DNA of 64,000 bases from Acridotheres tristis. Taxonomy: Eukaryota; Chordata; Aves; Passeriformes; Sturnidae. The stretch is taken from positions 1,117,616-1,181,615 of the forward strand of contig CM072919.1 of the NCBI GenBank assembly GCA_037013685.1, given 5' to 3'. Positions 21,728 through 32,595 of the stretch are shown here, piece by piece (positions within the stretch are counted from its first letter, which is position 1; each line of letters opens with the position of its first letter). Below the pieces are notes generated by a model that saw only the letters and a list, made by a program, of their open reading frames with translations, had not been told where the DNA came from and searched no databases. Made by a program: the position numbers and the translations under genes.

Positions 21728-22032
21728 CTAGAGATGGAGATTTGAGTCTTTTCTCCCAGGTGTAAGTGACAGAAAGGTAAGAAATGGCCTCAAGTTGCCC
21801 CAGAGGAGGTTTAGTTTGGATATTAGGAAAAATTTATTAATGGAAAAGGTGGCCAGGCATTGGCACAGGCTTCCCAGAGCAGTGGTATAGTCACCATCAC
21901 TGGAAGTGTCCAAAAAACGTGTGGATGTGGTGCTTGGGAACATGGTTTAGTGGTGAGCATGGGGCTGGGTTAATGGTAGGACTTGATGATTTCAGAGGGC
22001 TTTTCCAAACTGGATGATTTTGTGATTCCAGT
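21728..22032 (+). mobile_element. CR1 LINE 3' region, about 300 bases
   Basis: A textbook CR1 3' region: AGGTTTAGTTTGGATATTAG, GAAAAATTTATTAATGG, GTGGCCAGGCATTGGCACAG, GTGTCCAAAAAACGTGTGG, ACATGGTTTAGTGGTGAGC, TTCCAAACTGGATGATTTTG and TGATTCC. It belongs to an older subfamily than the 28.3-kb type. Confidence 0.95.
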
Positions 22033-22389
22033 GAGTCCTGACTCTGCAGTCCAGCCCCACTCCCTTCCTCAGGAGTCTGGAGTGAATTCGTTTGTTGTCT
22101 CTGAATTGGTTTCCAGTCCTTACACTGGGAGCGTGTGGTGCCCTGCTGGCTCTTCCTGAGAGTGCTCAGGCAATGCCAGGGTGGCAGGGCTGGACACAAA
22201 CCCAGCTGGGAACGTGCCAGGCTCTCGGGAACTCGGGCTTCCAATAGCTGCTGAGGCAGGAGCCTGGCTGCTCCCTTGGAGGAAAGCTGATGTGAAAATC
22301 AAAGCAAAGATGAGCAGAAATGGAACCTGTGATGTGACAAGTCCTTCATCAGACAAACACCAGGAACTGTGTTGACTTCAGCTGAATGA

Positions 22390-22640
22390 AGTGGGTGAGG
22401 GAAAGCTCCGGAAGGAAATGCTATTTAAAAGCTGAAATTAAATACTTTGACCTGCCAATGCAGGATGTTTCAAATGGTACTTAATTTCCATGTGTAAGGT
22501 GCCTGTAATGCTCCTGAGTAAGTGAAGAAGTTACTCGGGTTTAATCTAATTGTATCTTCCCCGGGTTTATTTCGTGGGAGATGTTGACAAGCTGTAGCTT
22601 CAGGGGAAAAAAAAATAAAGGCTGAAGATGATTTTTTCTC
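22390..22640. promoter_or_regulatory. AT-rich candidate noncoding element
   Basis: Contains AATGCTATTTAAAAGC, AAATTAAATACTTTGACC, GGTACTTAATTTCC and GGGTTTAATCTAATTG. It sits between CR1-rich and unique GC-rich sequence and lacks coding potential. Confidence 0.3.
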
Positions 22641-23907
22641 CTGATGCTGGGTCAGACCTGTGGAGGTTCCTGCTCCCACTCAGCCCCGTGTGTGGGCTGG
22701 TGACCCTGGTCCTCAGCAGAAGGGTTGGACGTGGCTTGTCTGCTCCAAAGGATCCTGAAGGAAGCAGAGTGTGACCAAAAATGTGGCTTGAGATATTAAA
22801 ATCTACCGAAATTCTGTCCTCGGCAATAAATGGCAGGTTGGAAAGGGACAGCAGAGCCCTCCAGTGCAGGTGCTGCTTTGAAGGGACTTTTTGGATAACT
22901 CAAGTGGATTTGGGTAAAGACCAAGATGATCCTAATGAGGCACCCACAGCACGAAACCCAAAACCAGCACAAAAAAATCTCCTCATCCAGCTGGGGGAGG
23001 AGCTCCTGAGGGAGGTCTTGGCTTCCCCAGAGGGTGAAGGAGATGGGGCTGGGCTGGCCAAGGACCCAGAGGGGTCACAGCTGCTGATGTGTGAGGAAGG
23101 GTGGTTGGACAGCCCAAACCTCCCCGTGTCATTTACTTCAGCCTCAACTCGCCATCTCCTTGAGGAGTCTGAAGTGATCTGGAGAAGCCTGAGGGGTTTT
23201 TACACCATGCAGTGCTTGTCTTTTTGATCTGGCTTTAGGTTTGCTTTCAAACCTTTTAAGCATCTCATCCTCTCACATCCAGCCCGTGCTGTCGCCCTAA
23301 GAGCACTCTCTGGCTGCCCTTGGCTGGGTTATTTTTATTTTTAAGCATCTCTTCCTTGTTGTGGCCGTGCTCATGAAACCTTTGCACGGATGGAGGGCGA
23401 GACCCAGCGTGGAAACCACAACTCTGCTCTTTTCCACCCCCTTCCAAACACTTGCAACTCCCAGGTTTTATTTGTTGCTGGCTGCCCTTCACCAGCCCAG
23501 CAGTGCCCAGCAGGTGAGGTGCCAGTTTGCCCACCCAAAGAGAGACTGGCTCGGGGCATGCCTGGGGCTGGAGCTGAGCCAATCTCGGGAACAGAGACAA
23601 ACCTGCAGCTCTGCCTCCACAGCAGGGCAGGGAGTGATGGCAGTTGCCATAGCAGTGTCCTCTCCCTCCAGCCCTCCCTGCCAGCCTGGCTATTTTTGGC
23701 TATTGTTTTCCAAGCAGTTTTGAATGAAACCAAGAGTGAACTGGAGGGAGGAACAAAGTGAAGTTGGATTCCCCTGCTTCTCCCCTTGTTGAGGGGTGCA
23801 CTGGAAAGCTGCTGGGCAGACTGAGGTGGTTGTGGGTCTGCTGCACCCTTTGGGACACAGTGAGGCTGAAAGCCAAGGAGAGGTGATACAGCACCTCCAT
23901 GGCTTGG
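22641..23907. other. Unique intergenic sequence
   Basis: No repeat recognised. The plus frame 22781-23227 and overlapping frames at 23361-23761 are unremarkable. GTTGCCATAGCAGTG near 23643 is an imperfect X-box-like motif. Confidence 0.45.
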
Positions 23908-23914
23908 CTGGGAG

Positions 23915-24170
23915 TCACAGAATCCTGGGATATCCTGAACTGGAAGGGATGATCAGTGCAGCCCCTGTCCCTGCACAGACCCCCCAACAATCCCACCCTG
24001 AGCATCCCTGAGAGCGCTGTCCAAACGCTCCTGGAGCTCTGGCAGCCTTGGGGCCGGGACCATTCCCTGGGGAGCCTGGGCAGTGCCCAGCACCCTCGGG
24101 GGGAAGAACCTTTCCCTGACAGCCGACCCCGCAGCCATGCCAGGAGAAAGCAGTGGTGTCCAGGGTGTCA
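23915..24170 (-). mobile_element. CR1 LINE 3' region
   Basis: A minus-strand CR1 beginning at the terminus (GAGTCACAGAATCCTGGG). It runs through CCCTGAGAGCGCTGTCCAAA, CGCTCCTGGAGCTCTGGCAG and CCATTCCCTGGGGAGCCTGG, a distinct subfamily from the 28.3-kb copies. It abuts a plus-strand CR1 end. Confidence 0.88.
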
Positions 24171-24171
24171 T

Positions 24172-24240
24172 CCCTGGAACCAGATCATCTTTAACGTCCT
24201 GCCCAACTCAAACGAGTCTGGGATTCTCTGATTCTATGAA
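24172..24240 (+). mobile_element. CR1 LINE 3' end, opposite orientation
   Basis: CAGATCATCTTTAACGTCC, CCAACTCAAACGAGTCTGGG and ATTCTCTGATTCTATG form a plus-strand CR1 terminus. It lies directly against the minus-strand copy, indicating nested insertion. Confidence 0.83.
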
Positions 24241-24639
24241 AATCCAGCTCTGTAGGTTCCCAGGCCAGGGGATGAGCAGACTGGACAGACAGATGTCAGA
24301 CAGATGTCAGGACAGACATGCATATGGAGGACAGAACAAGGGCTTGCAGAAAACCCATTCATGGGAGAAGCCTCTTGCTGGGTGAAGGATCTACCTCAGC
24401 ATTCTTGTTTATCCTACAGGACCTGTTGCTTCTTCCATGTTCTCCAAAGGCAGAGCCCTTCCTAAGCTGGGCCTGTGTGGACACACACATTCAGAGAGCT
24501 GGGGAATTACAGCTTGGGAATTCTTTCCAGGCCTGGATTTCTCCTGACTCTCAGGTCCATTCCCAGGCTGACAAGCTGACTGCAGCTTCAGTTAGGGAGG
24601 AGTCTCCCAGGGTGACAACATGGTGACAAACAGAGTGGA

Positions 24640-24850
24640 ATTCATCATCAACATTAACCCCTGGTGTCTTTGCCGTGGGACACATCCTGAGGTGCTGTCC
24701 CAAGGATGTTTTTCCCAATTGTCCAATGAGCTCCTGTCCTGTCCTGGCTGCACTAACACACTTTAAATCCGGGCTGTCTGTACAATAAATTGGCCTTTTG
24801 TTCCCCAAAGAGCTCCGTGTGTGTTGCTGTCCTTTCTCTGTCTTTGCAGC
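24640..24850 (+). mobile_element. Possible LTR 3' portion
   Basis: The sequence GTCTGTACAATAAATTGGCC (polyadenylation signal AATAAA), followed by CCCCAAAGAGCTCCG, CTGTCCTTTCTCTG and TCTTTGCAG, resembles the R-U5 part of avian retroviral LTRs. Boundaries, TATA box and target duplication were not found, so this is tentative. Confidence 0.3.
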
Positions 24851-24954
24851 ACAGTAACCATAGGCCTGCAATAAGTTTGCATCTCCTGGAGAACCTGGGG
24901 GCAGAAACGTGACCAGATGGTGCCTGGATACCAATCTTCATGGAGGATTTCCAT

Positions 24955-25460
24955 GTGAGGTCTGCAGGGATCAGTTCTGGGACCCACCCTGATCCACACA
25001 GTCTTAAATAATTCAGAAAAAAAAGCAGAAAATTCAGCGATAAAGCTTGGTGGGGAGGCAGGAATTTTCATGGAAGTTGCTGCAAAGAATGATTGGGAAA
25101 GTTTGCAGAAGGATCTAAGGATATGAGGAGGCTGGGCAATGAAAGGGCAGATGAAATACAATGGTGATAAATGCAAAATGTTGGTTGGGAAGTAAGGAGA
25201 AGCTGGAGGAGTTTGGGAATTCCTGGCTGGAATGGGGATTTTGTCCAAACACAGGCTGGAGAACGAGGAGAATCTGGGGGAATTTGGGTTCAAAAATTTG
25301 GGAATTCCAGGCTGGAATTTCATTGGAATTTTGTCCAAACTGTTTCTGGTGTAGACTAAAGGTGGAAGAGCCAGGACAAGGCTTAGGAGAGAGGATGGGA
25401 CTCACCCAGCAAAATTCCAGGCTGGAATTTCATTGGAATTTTGTCCTTGAGGAACACATG
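24955..25460 (+). mobile_element. Degraded non-LTR retrotransposon (reverse-transcriptase-end-like)
   Basis: The block CAGGGATCAGTTCTGGGACC followed by a diverged GATAAAGCTTGGTGGGG (target-DTKLGG-like coding in CR1) and GATAAATGCAAAATGTTGG resembles the C-terminal ORF2 region of CR1/L2-type LINEs, heavily decayed. To the right, GGAATTTTGTCC occurs three times within 200 bases and GGGAATTC and GGCTGGAAT blocks recur, a local tandem duplication. Confidence 0.45.
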
Positions 25461-26539
25461 AGGAAAGCAACCTTAACCAGCTCTAGGGGCTCCAAATTGG
25501 CTGCTGCTGCTCAGGGAAGAGCTCTTGGAGTTAATGTGGGGAGTTCTCTGGAAATGTCATCTCCACTCTCAGCTGCAGACAAAAAGCCAAATGGGACGTT
25601 AGCAATGATGAAGAGAGGAACAGAGGAGAAATCAGGTCATTTCAGTCCTGTGTCAATCCATACTCAATAACCCATCTGCTCCTGCCCTGGGAACTGAGCA
25701 AGGAGAGGCAGCAAGGCTGGGATTGGCTGGGATCACATGCACGGACATTAAGGGACATTTGAGGAGCTCTAAAGATTGAGATCAGCCTGGACAAGAGGGG
25801 AGATGGTTATTTTCTTGTTTTCCTAAGAGAATGTGGAGGTTTCCAACTCTTTCTGAGGCAGGCTCAGGGCAAACCAAAAGGAATCCTTTTCTCTCTGTGC
25901 TTCCTTGTGTTTAGGAACTCCCTGAATGTGTTTGAGGGGCTGGAATAACCCCTGGGGGCAGTGGCATGAGGCCAGAGCAGCCTCATGAAGCTGAAGTTAA
26001 GGAGAAGTGGCTCAGAGTGACAAGGGTCACCTCCTTGCTCACCAGCTTCCCTGTGGCATCAGTCCCAGGGAACAGGGAGGGTCCCAAAGCTCTCCCGGAG
26101 CTCAGGGCAGGAGGAGGGTGGCAGAAGGAGAGACTTCAGCTCGTGGAAGGCCAGCACTGCTCTGGCCTGATGCTGGTGCTGGGCTGTGACACAGGGCTGG
26201 GTTTGGTCTGAGCTGCCCGAATCAAACTCCAAACCGGGACTCCTGGTCCTTCTTTCCCTGGTGCAGCTGTCCCCCTTCTGATGCTGAACCAGGAAATGAG
26301 TTGTGACAATCCCACATTTCTGCGAGGTTCCCTTGCAGCCAAAACTGGAGATCTCCTTGTGGGAGCCCCTGGGCAGGGCTGGGCGCCATCCCTCCTTCCC
26401 AGCCATGCTGAGCATCCTCCAGCTCCTCTCCTCACCTCAGCTTAACCAGAGAAGAGCGCTGGGCAGAAGGAGAGGAGGGCTCTGGGGAGGGGGGCTCGGG
26501 CTGCCACTCCCACCCTCAGCACTCCTGTTAATGCCTCCA
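25461..26539. other. Unique intergenic sequence
   Basis: No gene or repeat recognised. The plus frame 25966-26211 and the minus frame 26059-26415 overlap and are unremarkable. Confidence 0.5.
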
Positions 26540-26830
26540 CACTGCCTCGTCTGTCAGTGGCAAACAATAAAGCTCAAGGTGAGCATCACCTCTGCCCTAT
26601 CTCTTAGATTCGCCCCTCTCCTGTCCATCCATCACTCCCCTGCTCTCCTGCAGCCGATTGCAGCCAACCTGCATCAGCTATTGATTTATTGACACAGGCC
26701 AGGGCTGGAAGATTCAGGGAAGCAGCTCCCCACAGAAACGCTTTTCAGAAGCAGAGATTTGATTTTTTATTTATTCTTCTCTTCAATGTATGGATTTAAC
26801 AAGCTCTAGGCAACAAAGAACTTACTTCTC
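26540..26830. promoter_or_regulatory. Candidate noncoding element with TATTGAT
   Basis: Includes ACAATAAAGCTCAAGGTG, GCATCAGCTATTGATTTATT (TATTGAT 26679-26685), GATTTTTTATTTATTC and GTATGGATTTAACAAGC. CAGCCGATTGCAGCC adds a CpG in an otherwise depleted context. Confidence 0.32.
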
Positions 26831-28009
26831 TAGCACACAGGCTCTCACACTCCCTCTATCTCCTTCCCTTCTCCAGCACAAAAGTAATTTTAAGGGATTA
26901 CTGTTTAAGGGCAGAATGCAGCCCTGTGGATGGAGGCAGCTCCCCAGGGCTCAGATGCTCCATAACCTCTGTGCTGACCTCTTTCAGAGGGGTAAATGTC
27001 TCCCTGGCTCTCCGTGTTTGTCATGTGTTTGTTTTGGTGTCAGCCTGAGACCAAAATTCCCTGGTCTTTTTTTTCTGTATCCTGATGATGAACTTCCAGC
27101 CCAAACAGGTGCTGTGGGCCTAGGGGAACCTGTGGGTGAATGGTGTGAAAAAAAACCCACAATCAATACATGAAGTGATGATACATGCAGTGAAAATATG
27201 TCTGGAGAATATCCTAAAATTTCTGTTTTAGGAGGTTGCACACAGCTCCTCTGCTTCCCCAGCAAGGCAGAGCACAGCTGGCAACATCTGCACCTCCCCC
27301 TTTCCCGTGGCTGCTGCTGAGTTCAACACTTGGATTGGTTTTCTTTCCCAGGAATCCACTGGCCAGGAGTTTGGAGAGACCAGAACTAGGGGAAAAGGCC
27401 CTTTGAGCCTTGTTTCTGCCAGCTCCAAGCCACCAGTCTGCCACTCAGCCTTCAAACCCCAGCGATTCTCCTGCTGCACCAGGGATGTCACTCCAGGCTC
27501 TGCTTGTCCCAGGACATCCCACCACATTCCCTGTGCTGTGTCCCTTCCATCACCTTTGCCTTTGGAGCTCCAGGATAGTGTGATGGGTGGGCAGGGGGTT
27601 GTGAGGAGGAGGAGGAGGCCAATGCTGCCTCTCCAGAGTGATTCCCATGGCCAGCCCTGAGGTGAGGGGACAGCAGAACCCAAGGGGTTGAGGAGATGCT
27701 GCCTTAGCAAACTGGAAGTGAATTCCTGGGTGACCAGCAGGTTGGGAGAGCTCACCTCACCAACCCCTCATCCTTCACAAATCTGTATTTTCCTGGCTCA
27801 TATCTCTGGTTTTGCTCCAAACACCCCAGCTGGGTTTTGGTTCATCAGAGCTGTCCCCTCCAGAGGCTTTCCAGGCAGGTGGAGCCTCATGATCACAGCA
27901 GTGCTCTCAGGGCTCCATTGCCCCCATCCCAAAAATGTGGCACCAGCCCCTCCCCAGCTCCCCCTGCCTCAGTCCTGGGGGATTTGTTGGGCCAGGCCTT
28001 TGCAGACCT
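26831..28009. other. Unique intergenic sequence
   Basis: No gene seen. ATCAATA occurs at 27162-27168 in a small AT-rich patch (about 27140-27235). The rest is GC-rich with antiparallel chance frames. Confidence 0.5.
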
Positions 28010-28215
28010 CTTGGTTTGAATAGTTAATGATGGGTGATTTCATTTGTGGCTGCATTAAACATCTGATTACTCTCCTGTGGAAGACTAATTTACAGGCAAT
28101 AGAGACAGATGCTTCCCAAACTATCAGCCAAAAGGCCTAATTCCTGTACAGCCAACTTTTTTAATTTGTCTCCTGGCTGATTAAAAAAAAATGTTTTACA
28201 CAATAAAAGGGGTCA
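28010..28215. promoter_or_regulatory. Candidate conserved noncoding element
   Basis: Dense in TAAT cores: ATAGTTAATGATGG, GCATTAAACATCTGATTAC, GACTAATTTACAGGC, GGCCTAATTCC, TTTTTTAATTTGTC and GGCTGATTAAAAAA. The element ends just left of a young CR1 insertion. Confidence 0.4.
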
Positions 28216-28306
28216 AGGTGGTGCAAATCCTGTCAGAGATACTTCAGTGGCATCTCTGCCCAGGGGCTGCTTTAGGAAACAGCTCTGAAGCTCCAAGGAT
28301 GAGATT

Positions 28307-28925
28307 GCACAGAATTCCAGAATCCCATCTGGGCTGGGCTGAAAGGGACCTCAGAGCCCATCCAGTGCCACCCCCTGCCATGGCAGGGACACCTTCCACT
28401 GTCCCAGGCTGCTCCAATCCCAATGTCCAGCCTGGCCTGGGACACTGCCAGGGATCCAGGGGCAGCCACAGCTGCTCTGGGCACCCTGTGCCAGCCCTGC
28501 CCACCCTCCCAGGGAACAATTCCTTCCCAATATCCCATCCAGCCCTGCCCTCTGGCAGTGGAAGCCATTCCCTGTGTCCTGTCCCTCCATCCCTTGTCCC
28601 CAGTCCCTCTCCAGCTCTCCTGGAGCCCCTTTAGGCCCTGCAAGGGGCTCTCAGCTCTCCCTGGATCCTTCTCCTCTCCAGGTGAGCACCCCCAGCTCTC
28701 CCAGCCTGTCCCCAGAGCAGAGGGGCTCCAGCCCTTGGAGCATCTCCGTGGTTCCTCTGGCCTGGCTCCAGCAGCTCCACGTCCTCCTGCTGCTGTTCCC
28801 CAGGGCTGGGGCAGCTCTGCAGGTGGGGTCTCACCTGAGCGGGGCAGAGGGGCAGAATCCCCCCCTGCCCTGCTGCCCATGCTGGGGGCTCAGCCCAGCA
28901 CAGGGGGGGTTTCTGGGGGCCAACA
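28307..28925 (-). mobile_element. CR1 LINE 3' region, longest young copy
   Basis: The most complete copy of the young subfamily, about 620 bases. It runs from the 3' terminus (CACAGAATTCCAGAATCCC at the left) to the segment complementary to CCCCCTGTGCTGGGCTG at the right. It shares long near-identical stretches with 14845-15350 and 41697-42228. The minus frame 28272-28880 is mostly within it and recurs in the other copies, so it is not a host gene. Confidence 0.95.
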
Positions 28926-30539
28926 CTCATGGCTGGGGCAGCCTCTCACCCACTGTTTGCCCAGGAGAAGTGTGGAGGATCACTGCCCACCTTTAGGCGT
29001 GTGTAGGTGACATTCCAGAGCTCTTCTCCAAGTTCCAGTGGTGACCCTGAGGGCTTTCAGCCCGTCCCATCTCCTCCCCATCCTCCTTCCACCACCCTGT
29101 TCCCTTTCCTCAGTGCAGGAGGGACTCACAGAGTTGGCCATTGTGGCCACCACGAGCCCTTGGAGTCCTGGCAAGGACCTCCCTTGCAGTGATGTCCCAT
29201 TCGGAGGGGTCTGGGAGCAGCAGTGTGGCTGTGCCTGGCCAAGGTCAGCCTCTGGCTGGAAGGACATTTGCAGCAGTGCCTGGCTCGTGCTCTCCCCCAG
29301 CTCCACACGAGCTGCATTGCTCGTAAGGGCTTAATGATTACCCTTAGATAACTTTATTGGCTGGGAATTATTGGCTGGCTCTGCTGCAGCGCCAACCTCC
29401 CTCCTCTGTGCAGCCAGGCACGAGTGAAACCTGGAGGGGAAGGTGGGCCAGAAAACCCCAGGGTCCATGGTCTGGGTGAGCCCCCAAGGGCTGCTCTGGG
29501 GGGCTGCAGGAGGATTTGTGGCTCAGGGTGTCTTTGCTTGCATGGAGACAAAGCAGGGGATGTCCATCCTTGGCTGGGCAAGCTCTGGTTCCCTTCAGGT
29601 TCCTGCCCACTTTTCTCCAGTGCTTTTGATTGCCAGTGCACTTCAAAGACACGATGGAATTAATTCCTGGGAGCCCCGGGGGAAGGAGGCAGGTAGGGAG
29701 GTGGGGCCGGGATCCACACGAGCCCACGGGAGCTGCGGGTTCATCTTGGCCCGTGGGAGTGAGGAAAAACAGGATGGGGGAAAAACATCTGCACTGCTGG
29801 GTGTGTGATGGTGACACCTCATTGTCACTTGGTGTGAGGGGCAGGACCAGCTTGGGGGGCTTGAGCCTCGTTGCTGAGGCTGTGAGGGCAGCGGGACCCC
29901 CCTGACCTGGGGGAGGTCCCGGTGGGACCAGGGCAAGGCTGGCCTGCCTTGGGGTGCTGGGAGGGTTCCCCAGCCCGGCTCGGAGGACAGGGGATGGCCG
30001 AGCCCATCGCCATGGAAACGGAACATCCTGTGGCGAGCGCATCCTGCCAGGGCGGGTTCGCTCTCCCCTCCCTCCCTCTCCTTCTGCGAGACCTCGGCAT
30101 TGATCCGGGAACGTGCTCTTGGCATGTATGATCCATGCAAACACCGTGTTCCTATTGATCAGCCTCCTCTGCTGCCTGGGCTCTGTGCTGGCAGCAGAAA
30201 CAAAGGCCGGAGGAAGGAGGGGAGGAATTCACCCAACCCCACACCGAGCAGCCCTGGCAGCATCCAAGGGGTCTCTCTGGAGCTGCCCCCTCAGCCTTCC
30301 CCATTCCTCCCACCCGCCTTTGGTTTTCTCCTCCTTTGGCCCTTCTCCATCTTCCCCCTTGTTCCTGCACGCCAAAATTGGGCCAAATTCCCCCCTTTGC
30401 TCCGCTGGTGACTTTTGGGGGCTGTTTCCAAGAACCGAGGAGCCAACACGTCCCTGTCCCACTCCCAGGGATGTGGGGGGACACTCTGAGTGTGGTGGGG
30501 TCCCAAATCCACCTCCTTTGCCAGCCCAGCTCTGTGTAA
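28926..30539. other. Intergenic sequence, one signal-peptide-like frame
   Basis: A small AT-rich patch at 29325-29375 has GGCTTAATGATTACCC and ATAACTTTATTGGC. From an ATG at 30128 the plus frame encodes a hydrophobic stretch of about 20 residues followed by a polar segment, like a signal peptide. The ATG context is poor and the same bases (GATCCATGCAAACACC, TATTGAT 30153-30159) look like a transcription-factor-site cluster. I do not call a gene. Confidence 0.4.
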
Positions 30540-30640
30540 GCCTTAATAATTACAGTGACGAGTCAATAACAATTAGGCCTAACAGCCACTCAGCAGAATT
30601 GACGCAAATTATTTTAATTTTATGTTTCTATCGATGAACT
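30540..30640. promoter_or_regulatory. Candidate conserved noncoding element
   Basis: AAGCCTTAATAATTACAGTG, ACAATTAGGCCTAAC, GACGCAAATTATTTTAATT and TCTATCGATGAAC (TATCGAT 30629-30635) make a compact AT-rich island of homeodomain and CUT-type sites with retained CpGs. Confidence 0.42.
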
Positions 30641-31009
30641 TTTCCAGGTTGGCACCTTCTCCCCCATTCCCAGCCCCCCACCTGCCAGGCACACTCCCAG
30701 GTTTGGGGATCACTGCTGGGGCCTCTTCCCACATCCACAAACCCAGAGCTGTCCGCAGGAGAGGCTGTTTGTGCATGGGCAGCTTTCTTCTCTCAGGAGA
30801 AAATCCTCTGCTCTTGCAGGGAAGGGGGTTCCCAGTTGCTCCCGAGGCACAGTCAGAGGGGAGAGGATGGGTTCAGGCTTTGTTCCAGAGTGCTGAGTGC
30901 AGCCTCCTTCCCACAACACGATTTTTAGGATATTTTCCATACATATTTTCTCGTTCATGGTGGGGATGCATCACCTCAGCTTAGGCTGGAATCGTGTCAG
31001 ACTCTTTTC

Positions 31010-31140
31010 ACGTCATTCTATACAACTGACCCATTTTATACATTTATATTACATAGAAATTATAATTAATCGAATCCAATTGATGCCTCAAAAGCAAAAC
31101 TTTTCATGTCTAAAGCTGTCTGAAGCGGCCTCATATGGGA
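31010..31140. promoter_or_regulatory. AT-rich candidate noncoding element
   Basis: Includes TTTCACGTCATTC (CRE-like ACGTCA), TTTATACATTTATATTAC, ATTATAATTAATCGAATCC and CAATTGATGCC. Flanks are GC-rich. Confidence 0.38.
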
Positions 31141-32094
31141 AATGCAGCCACAATCCTGTAGGTTCAAGCTCTGTGCTGGGGCTTTGCAGCACCTCCAGCC
31201 CTCCCGGCAGCCAGAACCAAACCCTGGTGTTGTTTCCCACCCCAAGCAGGGAAAGAAGCACAGGTGAATTTTGGTCACGCTGGCTGATGGTCAGTGAATG
31301 ATTCCTGGCAGGTTTTCCTTTCCTGTTTACAGGACTGTGTCATTAATGGCACGACCTGCTCCACATCCCCTGGGATGCTGCAGAGCTCCACTGTCCGAGC
31401 AGTGACCCTCGAGCTGTGGTCACCGAGCCCCCCTCCCGTCTCACGAGGGAGCCCTGGGGACCCTCATCCCTGTTCCTTTCCTCCTCCTGCCTCTTGGGGT
31501 GTTTTTCCCGTCTGGGCGCTGGGAGCTGGCCCTGCTCGGCTGTAAATTGTCGGCATCCCGGCACTGCTGACCTGCATCTTTTCTCCTCTCCTGTCATTAG
31601 GGCGAGGCAGCCCATTCAGTGGGTGACAGGTGCTCAATTGCTCTTAAGTGGCTCCCAGATAATTGGGGAGGTCTTTAGCTACTTGTAACTTCCAATAATA
31701 AACAATAGAGAGAGGGGGAAATATCCACACAGAGCACTTAACTGATGGCCTCGTTGTCAAAACTGCATTAGGGCTCTTCTTCTTCCCGTGGGCCAGCCCC
31801 AGGCCATGAGATGTGCCACCCTGACAAGCCAGAGCCACCTTCTCGCTGTCACTTGGACGTGGTGGATGACAAAGGGTGAGACCCCGGGTTCAGCCCCACC
31901 ACTGCTGGGATTTGGGGGAGAGGTTTGGAGGTTTGTGAAGCCCTCTTGGGGAGTTTTGTTGGGGTGGAGGGGGTGCAGGTGCAAATCTCAGGTCCAAAAG
32001 CCAAGTCTTCCATCTCAGGAATTTCTGCTGCAGCAAAAGCTGATCTCAGATCCCCTGAGGTCAGTGCAGTTTGCACCTGGCTGAGCATGATCTG
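31141..32094. other. Intergenic sequence with a second AT-rich island
   Basis: At 31630-31785 lie TTGCTCTTAAGTGG, CAGATAATTGGGG, CCAATAATAAACAATAG (SOX-like ACAATAG) and AACTGCATTAGGGC, another candidate element. The remainder is unique and noncoding. Confidence 0.4.
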
Positions 32095-32228
32095 ATCTTG
32101 CCCCATCCCTGGAAGTGTCCAGGTTGGACAACCTGGGACAGTGGGAGGTGTCCCTGCTGTGTGGGGGGTGGAATAAGATGGGCTTTAAGGTCCCTTCCAA
32201 ACCACACCATCCCATGATTCCATAATGT
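32095..32228 (+). mobile_element. CR1 LINE 3' end
   Basis: GCCCCATCCCTGGAAGTGTC, AACCTGGGACAGTGGGAGG, TGTCCCTGC, GGGCTTTAAGGTCCCTTCC and CATCCCATGATTCCATAATG are the CR1 terminus in plus orientation. Confidence 0.9.
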
Positions 32229-32555
32229 GTTTTTTAAATCCAAACCAGGGAGTTGCTTCTGCCCACTCTGAGCCAATTGCAGCCAATCCCTTGTGAGGTC
32301 CCTCTGCTCTGAGAAAGGCTCTTCCCATCCCAAAAGCAGCTGAGAAAGGGCCTTTTCCCAAAGCTCCTCAGTGGCTCTGCAAGAACAGTTCATGGAGCTT
32401 CCCCCGCTGTGCTTGGATGCTGCTGCTGCTGGGAGCCTCATCCCTGGCAGGGGGAAAAGCAGGAAGATGGGATGGACCCCTGCAAAAGTGCTCAGTTCAG
32501 ATTTAAAACTGCAATTCCCTCAAAAAGAAGCTCTCAAAAGCACTCTCTGTCTCTT
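32229..32555. other. Unique intergenic sequence
   Basis: No gene or repeat recognised between a CR1 end and the (GGGAT)8 tract. Confidence 0.5.
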
Positions 32556-32595
32556 GGGATGGGATGGGATGGGATGGGATGGGATGGGATGGGAT
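32556..32595. repeat. (GGGAT)8 microsatellite
   Basis: Eight perfect GGGAT units. The G3 runs separated by AT satisfy the intramolecular G-quadruplex pattern on the plus strand. The same unit forms the longer tract at 63231. Confidence 0.97.

Noticed and set aside
30113..30637. Signal-peptide-like frame starting at ATG 30128
   Set aside because: Poor ATG context, and the downstream sequence loses protein character. The bases look like a transcription-factor-site cluster.
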